Source: Takakia lepidozioides (lineage: Eukaryota > Streptophyta > Takakiopsida > Takakiales > Takakiaceae). From it: a stretch of DNA of 64,000 nt. Every line of letters begins with the position of its first letter. The stretch's first letter is position 1. This document shows, piece by piece, positions 1-13,167 of the stretch. The notes under the pieces were generated by a model. It was not told the origin of the DNA. It searched no databases and saw only the letters and a program-made list of their open reading frames with translations. The position numbers were made by a program, and so were the translations under genes. The DNA lies in NCBI GenBank assembly GCA_030704615.1, contig CM060731.1, positions 47,118,001-47,182,000 of the forward strand, written 5' to 3'.

Positions 1-65
1 AGATAATTTTTGAGTCTGCAAATTTATTTCCATCACTTCAGCCAATGTTTGACTCATAGTCGTAC

Positions 66-3000
66 CTTGAGAAGGTGGTTTAGAACCACACGTGCTTCCT
101 CTCTGACTCTCTGAGCAATCAGCCTCAGGCCTTCTGGAGAATTCTCCAGTGCTCTCTTGACGCGCTCATCCACTTCCGGCGTTAGCTCAGGCTCCATCTT
201 GCTGATCCACTCCTTGTGGTTACTCTTGAACTCAAACCTGCACAATCGGTGACCTTTGACATTAAGGTTTAATTTAGCTTATCAAACCAGATCTACCCTG
301 CAGGACGTACTCTGGGTTGTGCTGCTGGGAGACTCGACTCTGGTCAATCATGGGTACTGAATGCCTGGAAGTTGGCTTTCTGAAATATGTTGTGAACAAA
401 GCAAGACATGGTCATGGTGGCTTTTATTATTCAGCCTGAATTTATGAACAGGTGGATCTCATGATCATTAGAGCTAAGATTGTCTGTCGTATCTGACATA
501 CTGGCTTTGACGGCATACCTCTTCTTTCCTTGAGATCCCCTAGCAGATATAACCAGAAGATTCAGAAACAATGAGTTTGCTGTACCATTTGTAGTCTTCT
601 GGAAGAACTGGGACTACCAAGTCTAGCTCCATTAAGTGTTTGTGACTCATAATGCTTTTGCTAGCATTTTCATGGCCCTCTATCACGAGCATCTTTCTTT
701 ACCTTTCACCTCCAAATAAGGCGAATAAGGAGACAAAACTATTGTGTCCTGAAGTATGAGACACTATTCAGCATTTTCTATTCTTGCAAGACATTTAGCT
801 AAATTCTGGAAACGCACCGAAGAACCAGAAGCATGCTGTCCCGAAGTGCATCAATCGATGTATAATTGGACGTATCCATACCCAAGCGATCAAACTCAGT
901 GACGAAAGCCTGTATACTTGATATATTATGGGCCATGTATTCCCCAAGGTTCATGTGATGCAGGAGCGAGCCTGCAAACTCCAACCAACAAAGGTCTCTT
1001 TATCATATGTACTTAATAACCCTGATAAGATACACTTAACCCTGATGAGTTGAGATAGTGAGATACATAACATATGCATAGAATGTACCGATTATGGAAT
1101 ACTGTACTTTTCAGGGTTGGATAGCCTCACAAAACAGATCGATATTATTACAGCGACCAGATAAAATACACATGTAGCTCTCTCCTTAGCGCTTCTCTAT
1201 TTTCCTAAGGTAGCAATGCAAACCTCGCGCAGAAAAAGGACTCTAGCCAAAAGTAGTGTATAACTCTTGCCTCCTTTCAGATCTTATTTGTCCTTCCACA
1301 GTTACTTCTCTGAATGTCTCTCAAAAGGGCTCTGACAACTATGACCCAGACTGGGGGACTAATTCCAACAACCTTAGGAACCTCAGATCCCTTCTAGTGT
1401 CCCCTAAACCAGTGAAGCATTCAGGCGTGATGCCCCAAAGGAAGATATTGACATAAAATTGCGGACCTCATAAATGTTACAGTATTTCCTCCCAGTTCAG
1501 GCAGTAAAAAGCATATACATCAAATGTAGCTATCACCTGACTTGATGTATTTTCTACTATAAATTTGGAACATGAATGTTGAGATTCCACTTGTAAGTTT
1601 TCCGTGTGACACAGGCAAAAACTTCTTATGAGCAAATGGGTAGGTCTGACAAGGGGAATTAGGTCACGGTGGAAAATAGCCTACGTCCAAGGGTCGTCTG
1701 CACTGCCCTTGCTAGCACATCCAGAGTCCTGACTGTGGATAGAGATGACAAACTGAAGAGATCATCAGCAATATAGAAACGCTTGGGTCGCGGAGGATCC
1801 ATAGTTGGCAGCTGCAACAACGCGTCTCCCACATGTCGCAATATGGTTGGATCCTTGGCGAACCAACCTGCATTGAAAAAAAACACTATCATACAGGGTA
1901 TCAACATTTTGCTGAGAGACTTCTCCCAGGACTATCATGTGGAAACGAACAGTCCCAAACAGGATAACGTGTGAAACTCCAGATTGTGAAGTGACACATG
2001 CAGCACCCTCACAGCCACTCTAGGGGGTCAAGCAGTTTATTTAGAAGCTAGAATGCTCAAGCACAAAATTTTGATTTGATTGAACCCATTCAGCTGAAGA
2101 CTTCACAAAAAGGTTCCAGGTAAGTGAGAATGTTGTAAGGTTAGTCACAACAGCATGAATAGATTAGCAACAGAGGCTCATCCGAAGGACATATGTTGGG
2201 TTCACCTATGGGAACTGGGAGTATCATCATGCATAGAATGTTTATGATGAGAGGTGCTTACCAACAGCATCAAGAGTTGTAGCCACTGCAGTAACCCCAG
2301 CCATTGGTACTGTTCCATGTGAAGCACGGTACCCCAGAATTCCACAAAACGCTGCTGGTATCCTCACATTTCCAACTGTGTCGATGCCTATTTGGCAAAT
2401 CTTCAAAATTGAATCAGGCACCACAAAAGGAGTTGCTAGCCTGTTGAATGCATAAATATCACATTCAAGAGCTCCACTGCCAGCTCCTTATAACTGTGTC
2501 TGACTGCAATGTATTATTTAGCATGTTTCTATCCTTTTTCTGACTCTCTCTATCTTGGTTTTAGAGACTCCCCCTTGTTCCACCCAAGGGGGGTCTATGG
2601 CCACAAGGCTACAGTAAACAGCGTCTTATGAGTACATTGTATCTTGATGTTGGGAAATCCCTTCTGGACCTTTTTGTTCCCATGGGCAATTCGGGCTTCC
2701 ATTGGACGTGGTAAACTTTCTCCAAGTTTCTGACAGCATATAGTGACCTGTGCAATGGTAATTTCCAGATTATTCTTCAAATAAATTACTACCCAAAATG
2801 TATTTTGTACAGGAAAGGACCCTCTCCAACTCAATGAATTGAGGCCAGGAAGGATCAAGAATGGTGAAATTGGTGGGATTTCAATCATTTACAAAAGGTG
2901 GTTGCAAGTACAACACAGCTCCCAAAACTCGATGCTCTTGTAATCCCAGTGATAGAGGATGTTTCCCAGGTCGTAAACTACCTATGTATATGCCTGATCT

Positions 3001-4996
3001 CTTTTCTTGAGGACACGAGACTAGAGAACTTAGCCCAAGGGTCTATGGTGAAATGAGATACTCTTCCCCGTAGCACATTAATTCAAGCTTACAGAATGCA
3101 TGTCCTCCTTACCGATAGCAAAATCAACAAGGTTTGCAGCAACAGCAACAGCTGACCCACTGGACGATCCGCCAGGAAGACGGAGTGGTGCAGCAGGATT
3201 CTCCGGTGTCCCATAATGTCTATTTCTCCCAAACAGACTGGCCATGGTAAGCTAATATCAGAAGAGTTCTGCTTGTAACATTTCGACACAAGAAAGACTA
3301 GAGGAAGCAGACTAACCACTCTTACATCTGACACCTGCAGAAGACCCATTTCTATTCCTAAGGGTCAAACAGTAATAATAGCATTATCAGTCTCAAGTTG
3401 ACGTCCTGATGTACGGTGGACATACTGCCATAGATCTGCAAAAGTCTGAAGAAGAATACAAAGTGGATACAAAATTATGCTCTAGACATTTCCGACCCTT
3501 CCATGATTTCTAAGTGCAATATTGATGAGACAAGCACTCTCAGGGAGACCTGTTGTGCCCAGCAAACAATTTGTATAGAGAAACTATACTTTGTCAATTA
3601 TACAGGACAGCCTCATAATGGAGGCAACCTTTCCTAGCTGGCAATGCGTCTATGGTTTTTATACAGGCTATTGACCAACTAATGACAAATTGCTCGCAGT
3701 GCTGCGTGTCATTATGCCATCGAAACTGTGCCACTGGTGGGCATCACTTTCACCATAAGTTAATTATCAAGCACGCATGTAGTCAAGAAGTCAGAACACG
3801 ATTTGGATGTTTGTTCCTGGGACTTGTTTTCTCCAGCTTTCTCATGGTGGATAGACATTTACTCAAATTGTCTCCAGATGGGGAAGTTTACCTGTAACCC
3901 AGCTCGTCCATGGTTGTCTTGCCAATGCATGTTGCGCCTGCCTGTATTACAAATCCAATAGCCACTGCTGTTCGTTTGGCTGCTTCATGTGTCCGTTCCC
4001 ACTCAGGACTTCCAAAGCCCGTGACAAACCACTCCACATCAAATCTATCCACCATAGCACCATGCATGATTATCCCTCTGGACATCAAGTAAGGGAGGGC
4101 TTATGGTTTCATCAAAACAATCAAGCAAGAATGTAAACATCACAGCTTTCAGGCTAGAGACACATCCCATCTGTCTTTACAACATACACATTATCCAGCA
4201 GGGAGAGGGACACAGAATATCTGATGAAGTTTCAGTTCGTTTCACCTAAGAACTAGATACAAGACACTGGTGTTTTAGTTCAAAATTACATTAGATAGTG
4301 ACAATACATGTGAGTTCAAAACGATGCCAGTAAGCTTATTGCTCCAAATGACATCATAGTTAAGAAAAAACATGCAAATTGAGGTTACACAGTCGTCTTT
4401 TAGCTCTGATTTTGCAGTTCAATACAGAGCTGCAGTTGGTATCGATATGAAGGACTTGTACAAAGTCAGATTCTTGCATACGGAGGATTGGCAACCAATT
4501 AGATCTTGAAAACAATAGGCTCCTCTGTTTGTATAGTAACAAGCAGTAATCCTAGGGTCATATCTGGCAAGAGGCATACATTGAGTAGTGTACAGATGTA
4601 TGGTGCTTGTTCTCAACATAAAGACTGGAAGACACACCATATGAAAGAGAATCAGTCAGATAGACTGCTCATTTCATGCGGTTCTCCTGCTCTAAACTGG
4701 CGTGTAAACCATCAAAGGATTAACCGTGTGGCATAAAAGGGACTAATGGAATTCGTAAATACTTCCTTAGATTGGTCGTCTTACATGTCTTGGAGGCCAA
4801 AGTTGCATCTTGAAAGTGGGAGCAAATTGGGACGTTTTGATTGTGGCGGACTCAAAGTTAAATAATGATGGAAGGCACCGTAATCTTTGGCTGCTCTCCG
4901 CCTCTTTAAGATAAGGAAAATGCCAGCCACACTCATCCCAAGTAGAAACCATAGTCTGATTGGCACCTTATTAATACTACGCAATACCTCCGACAT
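66..4996 (-). CDS. TOC64/OM64-like protein, amidase-dead paralogue (3' part outside window)
   Basis: Seven exons can be read: 4785-4996, 3892-4044, 3113-3237, 2262-2387, 1667-1867, 818-971 and 66-237. Together they give 381 open codons ending in phase 0 at a GT donor; the gene continues past the left edge. The start ATG at 4996 is followed by a hydrophobic anchor (about residues 14-31) and KRRR. TOC64 and OM64 are receptor-like proteins of the chloroplast or mitochondrial outer membrane; the TPR docking domain would lie off the window. The amidase fold shows CIGKTTMDEL (Lys) and GGSSSGSA (cis-Ser), but the nucleophile motif reads DTVGN, not DTGGS, so catalysis is probably lost, as is usual for TOC64. 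Exons 2-5 have exactly the lengths of those in the plus-strand gene at 7111-12958, marking a head-to-head duplicate. Exon 5 has no canonical GT donor. Whether it is expressed cannot be seen. Confidence 0.82.
2588..2641 (+). repeat. LINE-type 3' tail fragment in an intron
   Basis: The stretch holds TATGGCCACAAGGCTACAG followed by CGTCTTATGAGTACA. The same tail occurs on the minus strand at the 3' end of the LINE at 27690-29225 and, more diverged, at 37640-37702. It lies in intron 3 of the minus-strand TOC64-like gene, in antisense orientation. It is probably a severely 5'-truncated LINE or a SINE sharing that tail. Confidence 0.6.
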
Positions 4997-7110
4997 TTTC
5001 CCCGACTTTCTGCAATCTTCTCAACTCCCTTTGCTTTCAACCATAGGAGTCAGGTTCAAGTTGCACCAGGAAGGCCACGCGATACTTTTCCTACTCCCAC
5101 CACTGGTATCAACCTTGCTGTCACGTCTCTCCTGTCCTTGATGAAACGGCTGTCTGATTTCTTACAGGACTAGATACTGAAGTCATCTGCCGGATCCTCA
5201 AACTGATTCAGAAGATTGTCGTTGTTCATGTCCCTTTGGAACCGTAAAGTTCCGAATTGCACTGCCTCCGACTTCTCGGTTTTTCGATTGCTTAATGACT
5301 CCAAGTAGTGGCTCTCCACACCGAGGAATGCAAGGAGAAGACAATGTGAGGTACTTATGTGGAGCCTCTCCATGGAAGTCGGATTATACCACTGCAAGTC
5401 AGCTGTAATGTCCGCCTACTGGAGCTCAGTGATTTGACCTTGTTCAACCACTTCGTTTGAACGGCTTTGGAAACTTGACCAATTTGACAAGAAGGCTATT
5501 TATTTCCCTCTTTTCATACAATGAATTGAGCTCCCAACCATTCATTCCGTGAAGTTGCAACTCTGAGTCCCTCAATGGTACTGGGAGTTGAACCTCCTTC
5601 AATCAGATATGAGTATTATTCTCCCCACAACCGCACGTCTTAAGACTAAACAGCATGCCGGCCAAAATCAGTCTTCACATCTCTCCCGCCGTTCAACATA
5701 GAAGAGGTTCGCATACAGGATACTATGGACAACGGTTTCCTTTGAAAAAACTTAGTCATCCTATCGTTCTCCAAAATTTCTGGTAAAGTGGCTGATTTAC
5801 ATGCCATAAATAACTTGAGATTTATCGAGATCACAACACTCAGTCCAGACCTATTGGGGGTTATCTGAGGAATAGAGTTTAGCATTTTTAGATGGGGAGG
5901 GGGGCCAATACAGATATAACGTTTTCCCTCCTGCACGCGTTCTCCCACTCATCTGTTTCCACGAAATCATTCCGTAGACAGCCAGAGAAAGTGCGGAGGA
6001 GATTGGACAGCATAAAGAAACACAAATCTAGCAACGAGCCCTAATCGACATTGCGTCAGCCAGACAGACACATAGACAAGCAGGTGGTTACATTTTACAA
6101 CAAGTAACTCACTGAATCCATGGATCGTAGAAATCAACAAATTAGCGAAGATCTCCAACTTCAGAGCAATCTCTAACTTCTTCCCGAAAAACACAGCAGA
6201 TTTGAAGGGGACCAGCAAATTTAATTTAAGCTTAATCCAAACTCAGACTATCGTCTTTCCTCCCTGAAATCCACCTATATTCTTCAACACCAAGGGCCTC
6301 GCAGATCTCCACCCTTGAGCACAAGAGAACAGACAATTTCGTAAGAACACGATCATGGTGCCCTCGCTTTGCAGTCCTTCTAGGCAAACCCGGATATCGT
6401 ATTAGGGCATGATTTCCCAACGGGATATCTGAGGAGAGACAACTAATATAATGTTCCAGCATGAGCGTATGTAGATTCGAACCCGGGAACGATGTTGTCA
6501 GGTGCCCTAAAAGTGTGCTTGTGATCAGGGGAGCTGTAACCCTAGTTTCCGAATTGGGCTTTAAGTCTTGCACCGCTCAAGGTCTGGAACGAGGGCCCTG
6601 GAGGTGAGCTTGTTACAATCGAGGCTTTGGAATTTGGCTGCGAGGATTCGGGAAGCCTCTGCGGCTTGCAGTAAGGGATTACGTGGGTAATAGATTTGCA
6701 ATTGGGTTTGTGGAGGGGATCCGAGAAATAGTCTGGAGGCTGGCATTCTCAGGCTGAATTTGTCGTGTTGTTTGCCGGGATTACGAAGGGTTTTCTTGCT
6801 TGCTTATAGAGCAAGAGAGGAAGATATTGGACGGGGTAGGGTGCGGGTTAGGTGTTTGGAGTGTCCCAGGAATCTTTTGATCGGCGAGAGCTTCTGGAAA
6901 TTGATATAGGATGGCGCTCAAGTCTGGATGAGATGATGAGGGAGAAGGATAGATTGTTGAGTAGCTTCCTGAGTATGTGCGAGAGTAGGATTTAAGATAG
7001 GGGCGATAGACGGTGTCAAATTTTATTAGACACTTTGGGTGTGGAGGGAAGGATTGCCGTAAGTGGCGTTCACAGCGTGCATTGGGGCGATTGAGACGAG
7101 ATTCTGGAAA
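4997..7110. promoter_or_regulatory. Shared divergent promoter region of the two TOC64-like genes
   Basis: This 2.1-kb segment lies between the two divergent start codons (4996 minus, 7111 plus). No coding region with convincing homology was found; the short open frames here have no recognisable motifs. It must hold both 5' UTRs and both promoters, but I could not place a TATA box or transcription start with confidence. Confidence 0.5.
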
Positions 7111-10100
7111 ATGTCAGTGGCCAGGTCGCTGGGAGTGCTGCTGGGCCTCGGCATAGCTGGCATTCTCATCTTGAGGAGGAGGTTGAGATTCGGATCGGGC
7201 ATAAAAAAGGATCATGGTGCTTTCATACAGTACTTTGAGTTGCTTCCACCTCCGCCGCCGTCACCTCCGAATGCTCCACATCCGCTCACTGGGCTTACCT
7301 TTGCTGTGAAGGATATGTAGGTTTTTCTGCTTCTAGTTGATAGCTGTTTGCACAAAGTCTGCTGAAGAACTTTAGCGACTGCTCCGTATACGTCACACAA
7401 GTCTTGTCTCGAGATTGGGTTGTCAATTCCTTGAACATCTTGACCCTCGTTGCTTCATACACAGGGCTCTACCTGAAAACTAAGCCAGATTATGATCAAT
7501 TGAATGGATTAGTCAATTATCTGATGATGATTCAGTTCACTTCGGGGAAAATCCACTCAGGTTTTGCAATACCTCACTAAATATTATTGACAGTATTCCA
7601 GGAGTCCCTCTTTTGAGTTCCTTGTTTTTCTGTCGTTTTTGTTTGTATTTCATAGAACCACCTGACATTATTGATGGGTTGAAGCTTAAAGGATATGTTG
7701 GTCGTCTGGAGAGCAGATTTGATGTAGAAGGATTTGTCACGGGCTTTGGAAACCCAGACTGGGCAGCATCACATGAACCTGCTGCGCGGACAGCACCAGC
7801 CGTAAAAGTACTGGTTGACTCAGGGGCCACATGCATTGGCAAGACTCACATGGACGAGCTTGCTTACAGGTTTGTTCTACCTGAGCCACCAATGGGAGGC
7901 GAGTGAGAGTGTAGGTTTCAAATAACCATGAGTTGGTGCAGTTTTAGTGCATGTGACGGAAGTCTTAGTTTGCCTAATGAATTCTAAAATGTGCTTGTGC
8001 GTGCATGCAGTATCAATGGAGAAAATAAGCATTATGGAACTCCTGTGAATCCTGCGGCACCATCACGGATTCCGGGAGGGTCATCCAGTGGGTCAGCCGT
8101 TGCCGTCGCTGCTGATATCGTTGATTTTGCCCTTGGTACAGTGCCCTGGCATCTCTTATGTGTCATGTGTCAGGCATGTTTTCACAAAGATGAAAACTGA
8201 GTATGTAGCCTGGTCTAAATCTCAAATGGTAGTTAATGAATCGACCGTTCATGGTTTGAATCTTCTCTGCACTTGCATTTTGCCTGCTGGTTTTATGTGT
8301 TCAGTAATTTGAGAAGTCTTGTTTCACTTCTACTTCTACTTACACCCCAGTTCTCTTGGATGAACCTTACACAGAAGCTGTATAGTTACATATTCTACTC
8401 ACTTGGGCTGAACTCTTTGTACGAAGGAGGCTTTCCTCATTGTCAGTTTAAACTCTTGGTTGTTTCATAAGTATACAGATGGTTTTTGAAAACAGTTTTG
8501 GTTTCTGCTAATGGATCAGCTCTATTCAGTCCAGTCTTCTATGGAATTGCCTTAGAAAGGTAGGTCGGAGTTTACTCTACACTCACATGAATATTGTACA
8601 TGTTTTGGATATATCAGGTACCGACACTGGTGGGAGTGTGAGAATACCAGCTGCATATTGTGGTGTCCTTGGGTTCCGCCCTTCCCATGGAGCGATTCCC
8701 ATGGTGGGGGTAATTCCCATGGCCCAGAGTTTTGACACTGTTGGTATGCACCTTTCCGTTGCCTTGTGGGTCAATCTTTGAATCCAGGAGTAGTCTTTTG
8801 CAATGGGACCTTCTAATTACCATTCGTACTCTGGCCACAGGTGGGGCTTCCCTTCTGTTTAGGATGCAAGGTTTGCATCAATGTTCTCAGTGGTTGCGTC
8901 TCCAAGATTTGCTGGTTGATTAGGTTGGCCAGTGGGTGTGTATGACGCATCTACTGGTGAGACAAATCTAGTGACCACAATCTGGGCAGTGGTGCCGTGT
9001 TGTAAGAAAGCCTCATAGTGTGCTAGCGTGTCAAGGCTGCTGAACCTGAACCTGAACCTGAACTTGATCCTGGCTGTATTTGGATTGAACCTACATATAG
9101 GTTTTATCATCACAAAATTCTTGTCCAGTTGATCCTAGCTGACTTTTGCATTGTATGGGTGTTGGGAAATAATGGTGCAGGATGGTTTGCGAGGGATCCC
9201 ACGGTGCTGCGGCAAGTGGGTCACATTCTACTGCAGCTGCCATATACAGTTGTGAGGCAACCACGGCGTATCTTGATTGCTGATGACTGCTTTGAACACT
9301 CGTCGATCCCCAATGAGCAGACAGTGGGTGTGGTCATGAGGTCAATTCAGAAACTTCTTGGGCGTAGGTTATTTCACCATGGCCTTGCGTGTGAATGTGA
9401 TATGCGGTTTTCTTTGGCTGGTGCTTGATTATCTACCTTCCACTATGTGGAGGGGATAGGCTCAGGAACCACCAACACAGACATGGAAGTGGTACATATT
9501 AAATTTCCGTAGGTTCATTCTTACTACTGCTTCAAGGTTTTGTACTCCACATCACTTGTGCAACTATACACTGTTTTTCTTATGTCAGCACCTCTGGTGG
9601 TGTGTCCTTGTGGAACCATGTTTGCTGTTTGTTGTATTGGCAGCTGTAAGAGATTTGTTGTGCCGTGCCAGTAGAGGGAGGTCCTATTGTCCCTCTGCAC
9701 GCTAGGGTTGTAGACCATGTCCCAAGTAGGGTAGAAAGGCCTCTGATGGTGCATCTAATGATGGAGGAAAATCCAACACTGAAACTTGTTTGTTTCAACT
9801 CTATGGGATGCCCTAAGTCCACTGCGTCCTAACACACGTGCTCTCAATTGGTTTGATGAAATTCTTAAAAAGTTAGAAGGGTTTGAAGTTGGGGGATCTT
9901 ATGTCAATCAGAATACTTTTGTGCACTGGTTAGCCTTTTGAAGGAGCACGCTGGTGTACCAATGTTTGAATGTCTTGTCAAATTGACCTGTGCCACATTG
10001 AGCATTTGAGCCATCATGGGGTTAGCAATGTGCATTTTGACCCATTTGCAACTATTATAGGTTGCACCATCATAGGCACCAGTCCGTCATAGGACCCATT

Positions 10101-12958
10101 ACCCTTTGTGTTTTGCTTGTTTGCCATAAAGTGATTCTAGAGGGTACCATTGCCTGCCCTAAGAATGGGGTGGCTGTTGGCCTCTTAACAGGCCAAGTCT
10201 TGCATCACGTGAATCTTGGAGAGTTTGTGGCTAAAAATGTGCCAAGTTTGAAGGCACTTGGAGAGAAGGCAAGCCAAGGCAGTGATTTGGGAGCTCTGGA
10301 TATCCTCCGTATTGCTATGCAGTTGCTTCAAAGGTATGCTCTAGCAAGCCAGAGGAGGGAGACCAAGGATGCCTGTTTCACCCTATGATATGTGATGTAC
10401 ATATATAGTTGTTGTCAGCTTTGGGTGCACTATCATTGACAAAACTTGCTCTTTGGCAGAAAATTGTTCTTCTTCTATTCTAACAATCACATAGTGACCA
10501 TCAATGAGAACAGCTGCTCCTGGGAATAACCCTTTGTGGCGTCAGCTGAAAAGAAATTGCGGTGCCATGATTTATGTGCAGATGGGAGTTCAAGACAAAC
10601 CATGAAGAGTGGGTGACCACTGTGAAGCCTGAGCTAGGGTCTGGAACTGCAGGGCGTGTCAAGGCTGCCTTAGAGAGCTGCTCAGAGCTGGTGTCACTAG
10701 CTCAACAAGTTAAGATTGAGGCGCGCTTTGCAATTAATGAACTTCTTAAGGTACGGCCGAAGACGATTTAAATCCAGCATCTGACCAGTGTCTTGGGTAG
10801 TACCAGCATCTTTCTGTAGAACATAGGGTGAAGTCTTTTTGCATGTTGTAGTCACCAAATTATGTGTAGGTGTTAGGATAAATGATATAGTAGCATGTCC
10901 AAAGGGAGTGGTTGTATATTTCAGTAAGTCTGTGGGTGGTTTGTCACAGAATGATTCGCTTTTGGTACTTCCCACTGCTCCAGGCCTCCCTCCAAAGTTG
11001 AACTCAAAGGGGGTGGCTTTGGAAGACTTCCGTTCAAGGGCGTTTGCTTTGCTTAGTGTGGCTGGACTGTCAGGTTGCTGCCAGGTACATCTCTTCATCT
11101 TCATTTTTGGCTGGGTGTCTCTTTTGGCCGAATCATGTGAAACTTGCATCTGTGCCATACGTGCATGGCTTTACTTTCATTAATTGCCTAAATCTCTCTC
11201 CAACACGTACAGTAGTGTACTTGTGTTATGATACTGGCTGTTGCTGTGACAGGTGAGCATGCCAGCAGGAGAGGTGGATGATGTGCCAGTGGGAGTTTCA
11301 GTACTGGCAAGGCAGGGGTCAGACCGTTTTTTGCTGGACACTGTTTTGGCATTGCATGCCACAGTCCAAGAGGAATCGAAGGCTACGGTGCTGAATCGAA
11401 GTGCATCTGCAACCAATGGCAAAGCTGATGCAGCCGAGATAGCTAAGGAGAAGGTGTACACTCGTTGCTAGCTTCTTTTATTTGTGTCAATAGAGTACAG
11501 GAGGGTTTATGACATTGTTCACTCTTCTTAGTATCTTTGTCCAAGGTTTCTGCGAGATCCTCTGAAGGAGTTTGTCTAGAAGAACACTACGACTAAGATA
11601 ATGAGGATCGAATCTCAATTAGACCAGTTAATAGAGGTGTTAGGTTTGTCATTAACTTACCCAATTACTAAGTAGCTCTCTGACGACCCAGATGATGCAA
11701 TGTGGTGAGTCCAAGAATCTCTGATGTGGCCTCTTTCACATGTCAGAAGTACTCTCTGTTTTTGGATCTGACACTGTTTGATGCAGGGTAACGCTGCATT
11801 CAAGGAGAAGGACTTCCAAAAAGCTGTGAGTCATTACACGGATGCTATACGACTTGATGGACAGAATGCAACCTACTTCAATAATCGTGCCATGGCCTAT
11901 CTTCAGCTATGCAGGTAATTCTCTAGGTTCGATTGCCCTGTCAAAGTCGGCACAATATGTTTGATCTTGATTGCATGGCTGTCTTACTTCATGGGAAGCA
12001 AGTAGAATCAGGCAGAATTTCAATTCATAAGGATTTCATGTGGTCTTTATTGTTAGGTTTTAACAGGCAAGAGGGTCAGTGTCAAAGAGATGATCACCCC
12101 TGGTATTAGTCCATACTCTTTGGTTCTTAGGGCTTGTTTCCTGTTTTTAACATAATATCAGCCCCTGGTGCCGTGTGCCTCTGCAGTTTCCCACAGGCAG
12201 AAGCTGACTGTACACAAGCGATAGGGCTTGATAAGAAGGTACATAGGTCTGGTATACCCCTCTTTGAGCGGACTGTAGATCTTAAGCTACTTTGATTTGA
12301 CTAGATTATTTTGAACAACTGTGGTTCTTTATTGGAGGCTGTATGACAGGACCTTGGAGTCTGTGATCCTGTGCAGTATGTGGTTGTAATCCTGTTGCAG
12401 GCCATCTGCAGGCATGATGCTGATAAGGGCAGGTTTTAGGCAGATGGGATCCCTCTTGCAGTCTTCAGCACTTTCTAGGAGCATTGGCAGGTGTTCTTGT
12501 TAATAGAGACTATGAGTCAGAAACCATTGACGAACAAATAGTTGTTACTGAGGTGGGGATCTTGTTACAGAGTGTGAAAGCGTATTTGAGAAGAGGTACT
12601 GCACGTGAATATTTGGGATATTACAAAGATGCAGATGAAGGTAATTTGCATTGTCCATCCTGTGGGCAGATTCCTACCCTTGGCCCTTCATGCTGTGGAG
12701 CTTGTCTTCTTTGTACTTGATGATAGCCTCTGTCATATGCTTTTGATTGGAGTCTAGGCCCTTTGTCCTTTTCTAGAAAGTTCATTATTATGTCGTCAAG
12801 ATCTGACATCTCCTTCAGTCCCTTCTTTCTCTTTTCTCTAATGCTTGAAGAAGTGAAAATATGGGTGTGCAGATTTTAGGCAAGCACTCATCCTTGAACC
12901 AACCAATAAAACTGCGATTGAAGCTGTCAAGAGATTAAAGAAGCTTTTATATGAATAG
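7111..12958 (+). CDS. TOC64: TOC64/OM64-like protein with intact amidase triad and C-terminal TPRs
   Basis: Exons: 7111-7316, 7717-7869, 8011-8135, 8618-8743, 9181-9381, 10192-10333, 10582-10750, 10950-11084, 11253-11453, 11787-11914, 12187-12238, 12571-12640 and 12873-12958 (stop TAG). They total 1,794 nt, or 597 residues, close to known TOC64 lengths. Residues 6-22 form a membrane anchor followed by RRRLR; then a proline-rich linker, the amidase domain (about 55-450) and three TPR motifs (about 485-595). In the family the TPR clamp docks chaperone-bound precursor proteins at the organelle surface. Unusually, all three amidase catalytic elements are present: Lys in [10 protein letters not shown] (about 111), cis-Ser in GGSSSGSA (about 145) and nucleophile Ser in [10 protein letters not shown] (about 168). 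Angiosperm TOC64 lacks the nucleophile, whereas soluble AMI1 keeps it. All junctions are GT-AG except the exon 5 donor, which the frame puts at 9381/GCCTTG. Chloroplast versus mitochondrial targeting is undecided. Confidence 0.88.
9041..9070 (+). repeat. Short hexamer repeat in intron 4
   Basis: Four near-perfect units of a six-base motif (CTGAAC/CTGAAC-like) lie in the intron between exons 4 and 5 of the plus-strand TOC64-like gene. No function is implied. Confidence 0.6.
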
Positions 12959-13167
12959 ATCATTAGTCCGATGTTTAGTTCAAAGGCTGAATCTCCCCAC
13001 CCGTTGTATTAGCTGGAGCTCTTATCAACAGTACACGTTTGCGTAAAATTGTCAGAGAGAGCCGGTTCAACGTATTTCTTGCCATGACAGGTTCCGCCAC
13101 ACCATATCCTGTGTTTTGGGGCAAGCAGTGCCGCTCATGCCGCAGGTTTTGAGGATCCCTACGTTGA

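Noticed and set aside
6440-6530. Possible tRNA or SINE on the minus strand (CCCGGGTTCGAATCTAC)
   Set aside because: A B-box-like word is present, but the T-stem does not pair and no A-box lies at the right distance.
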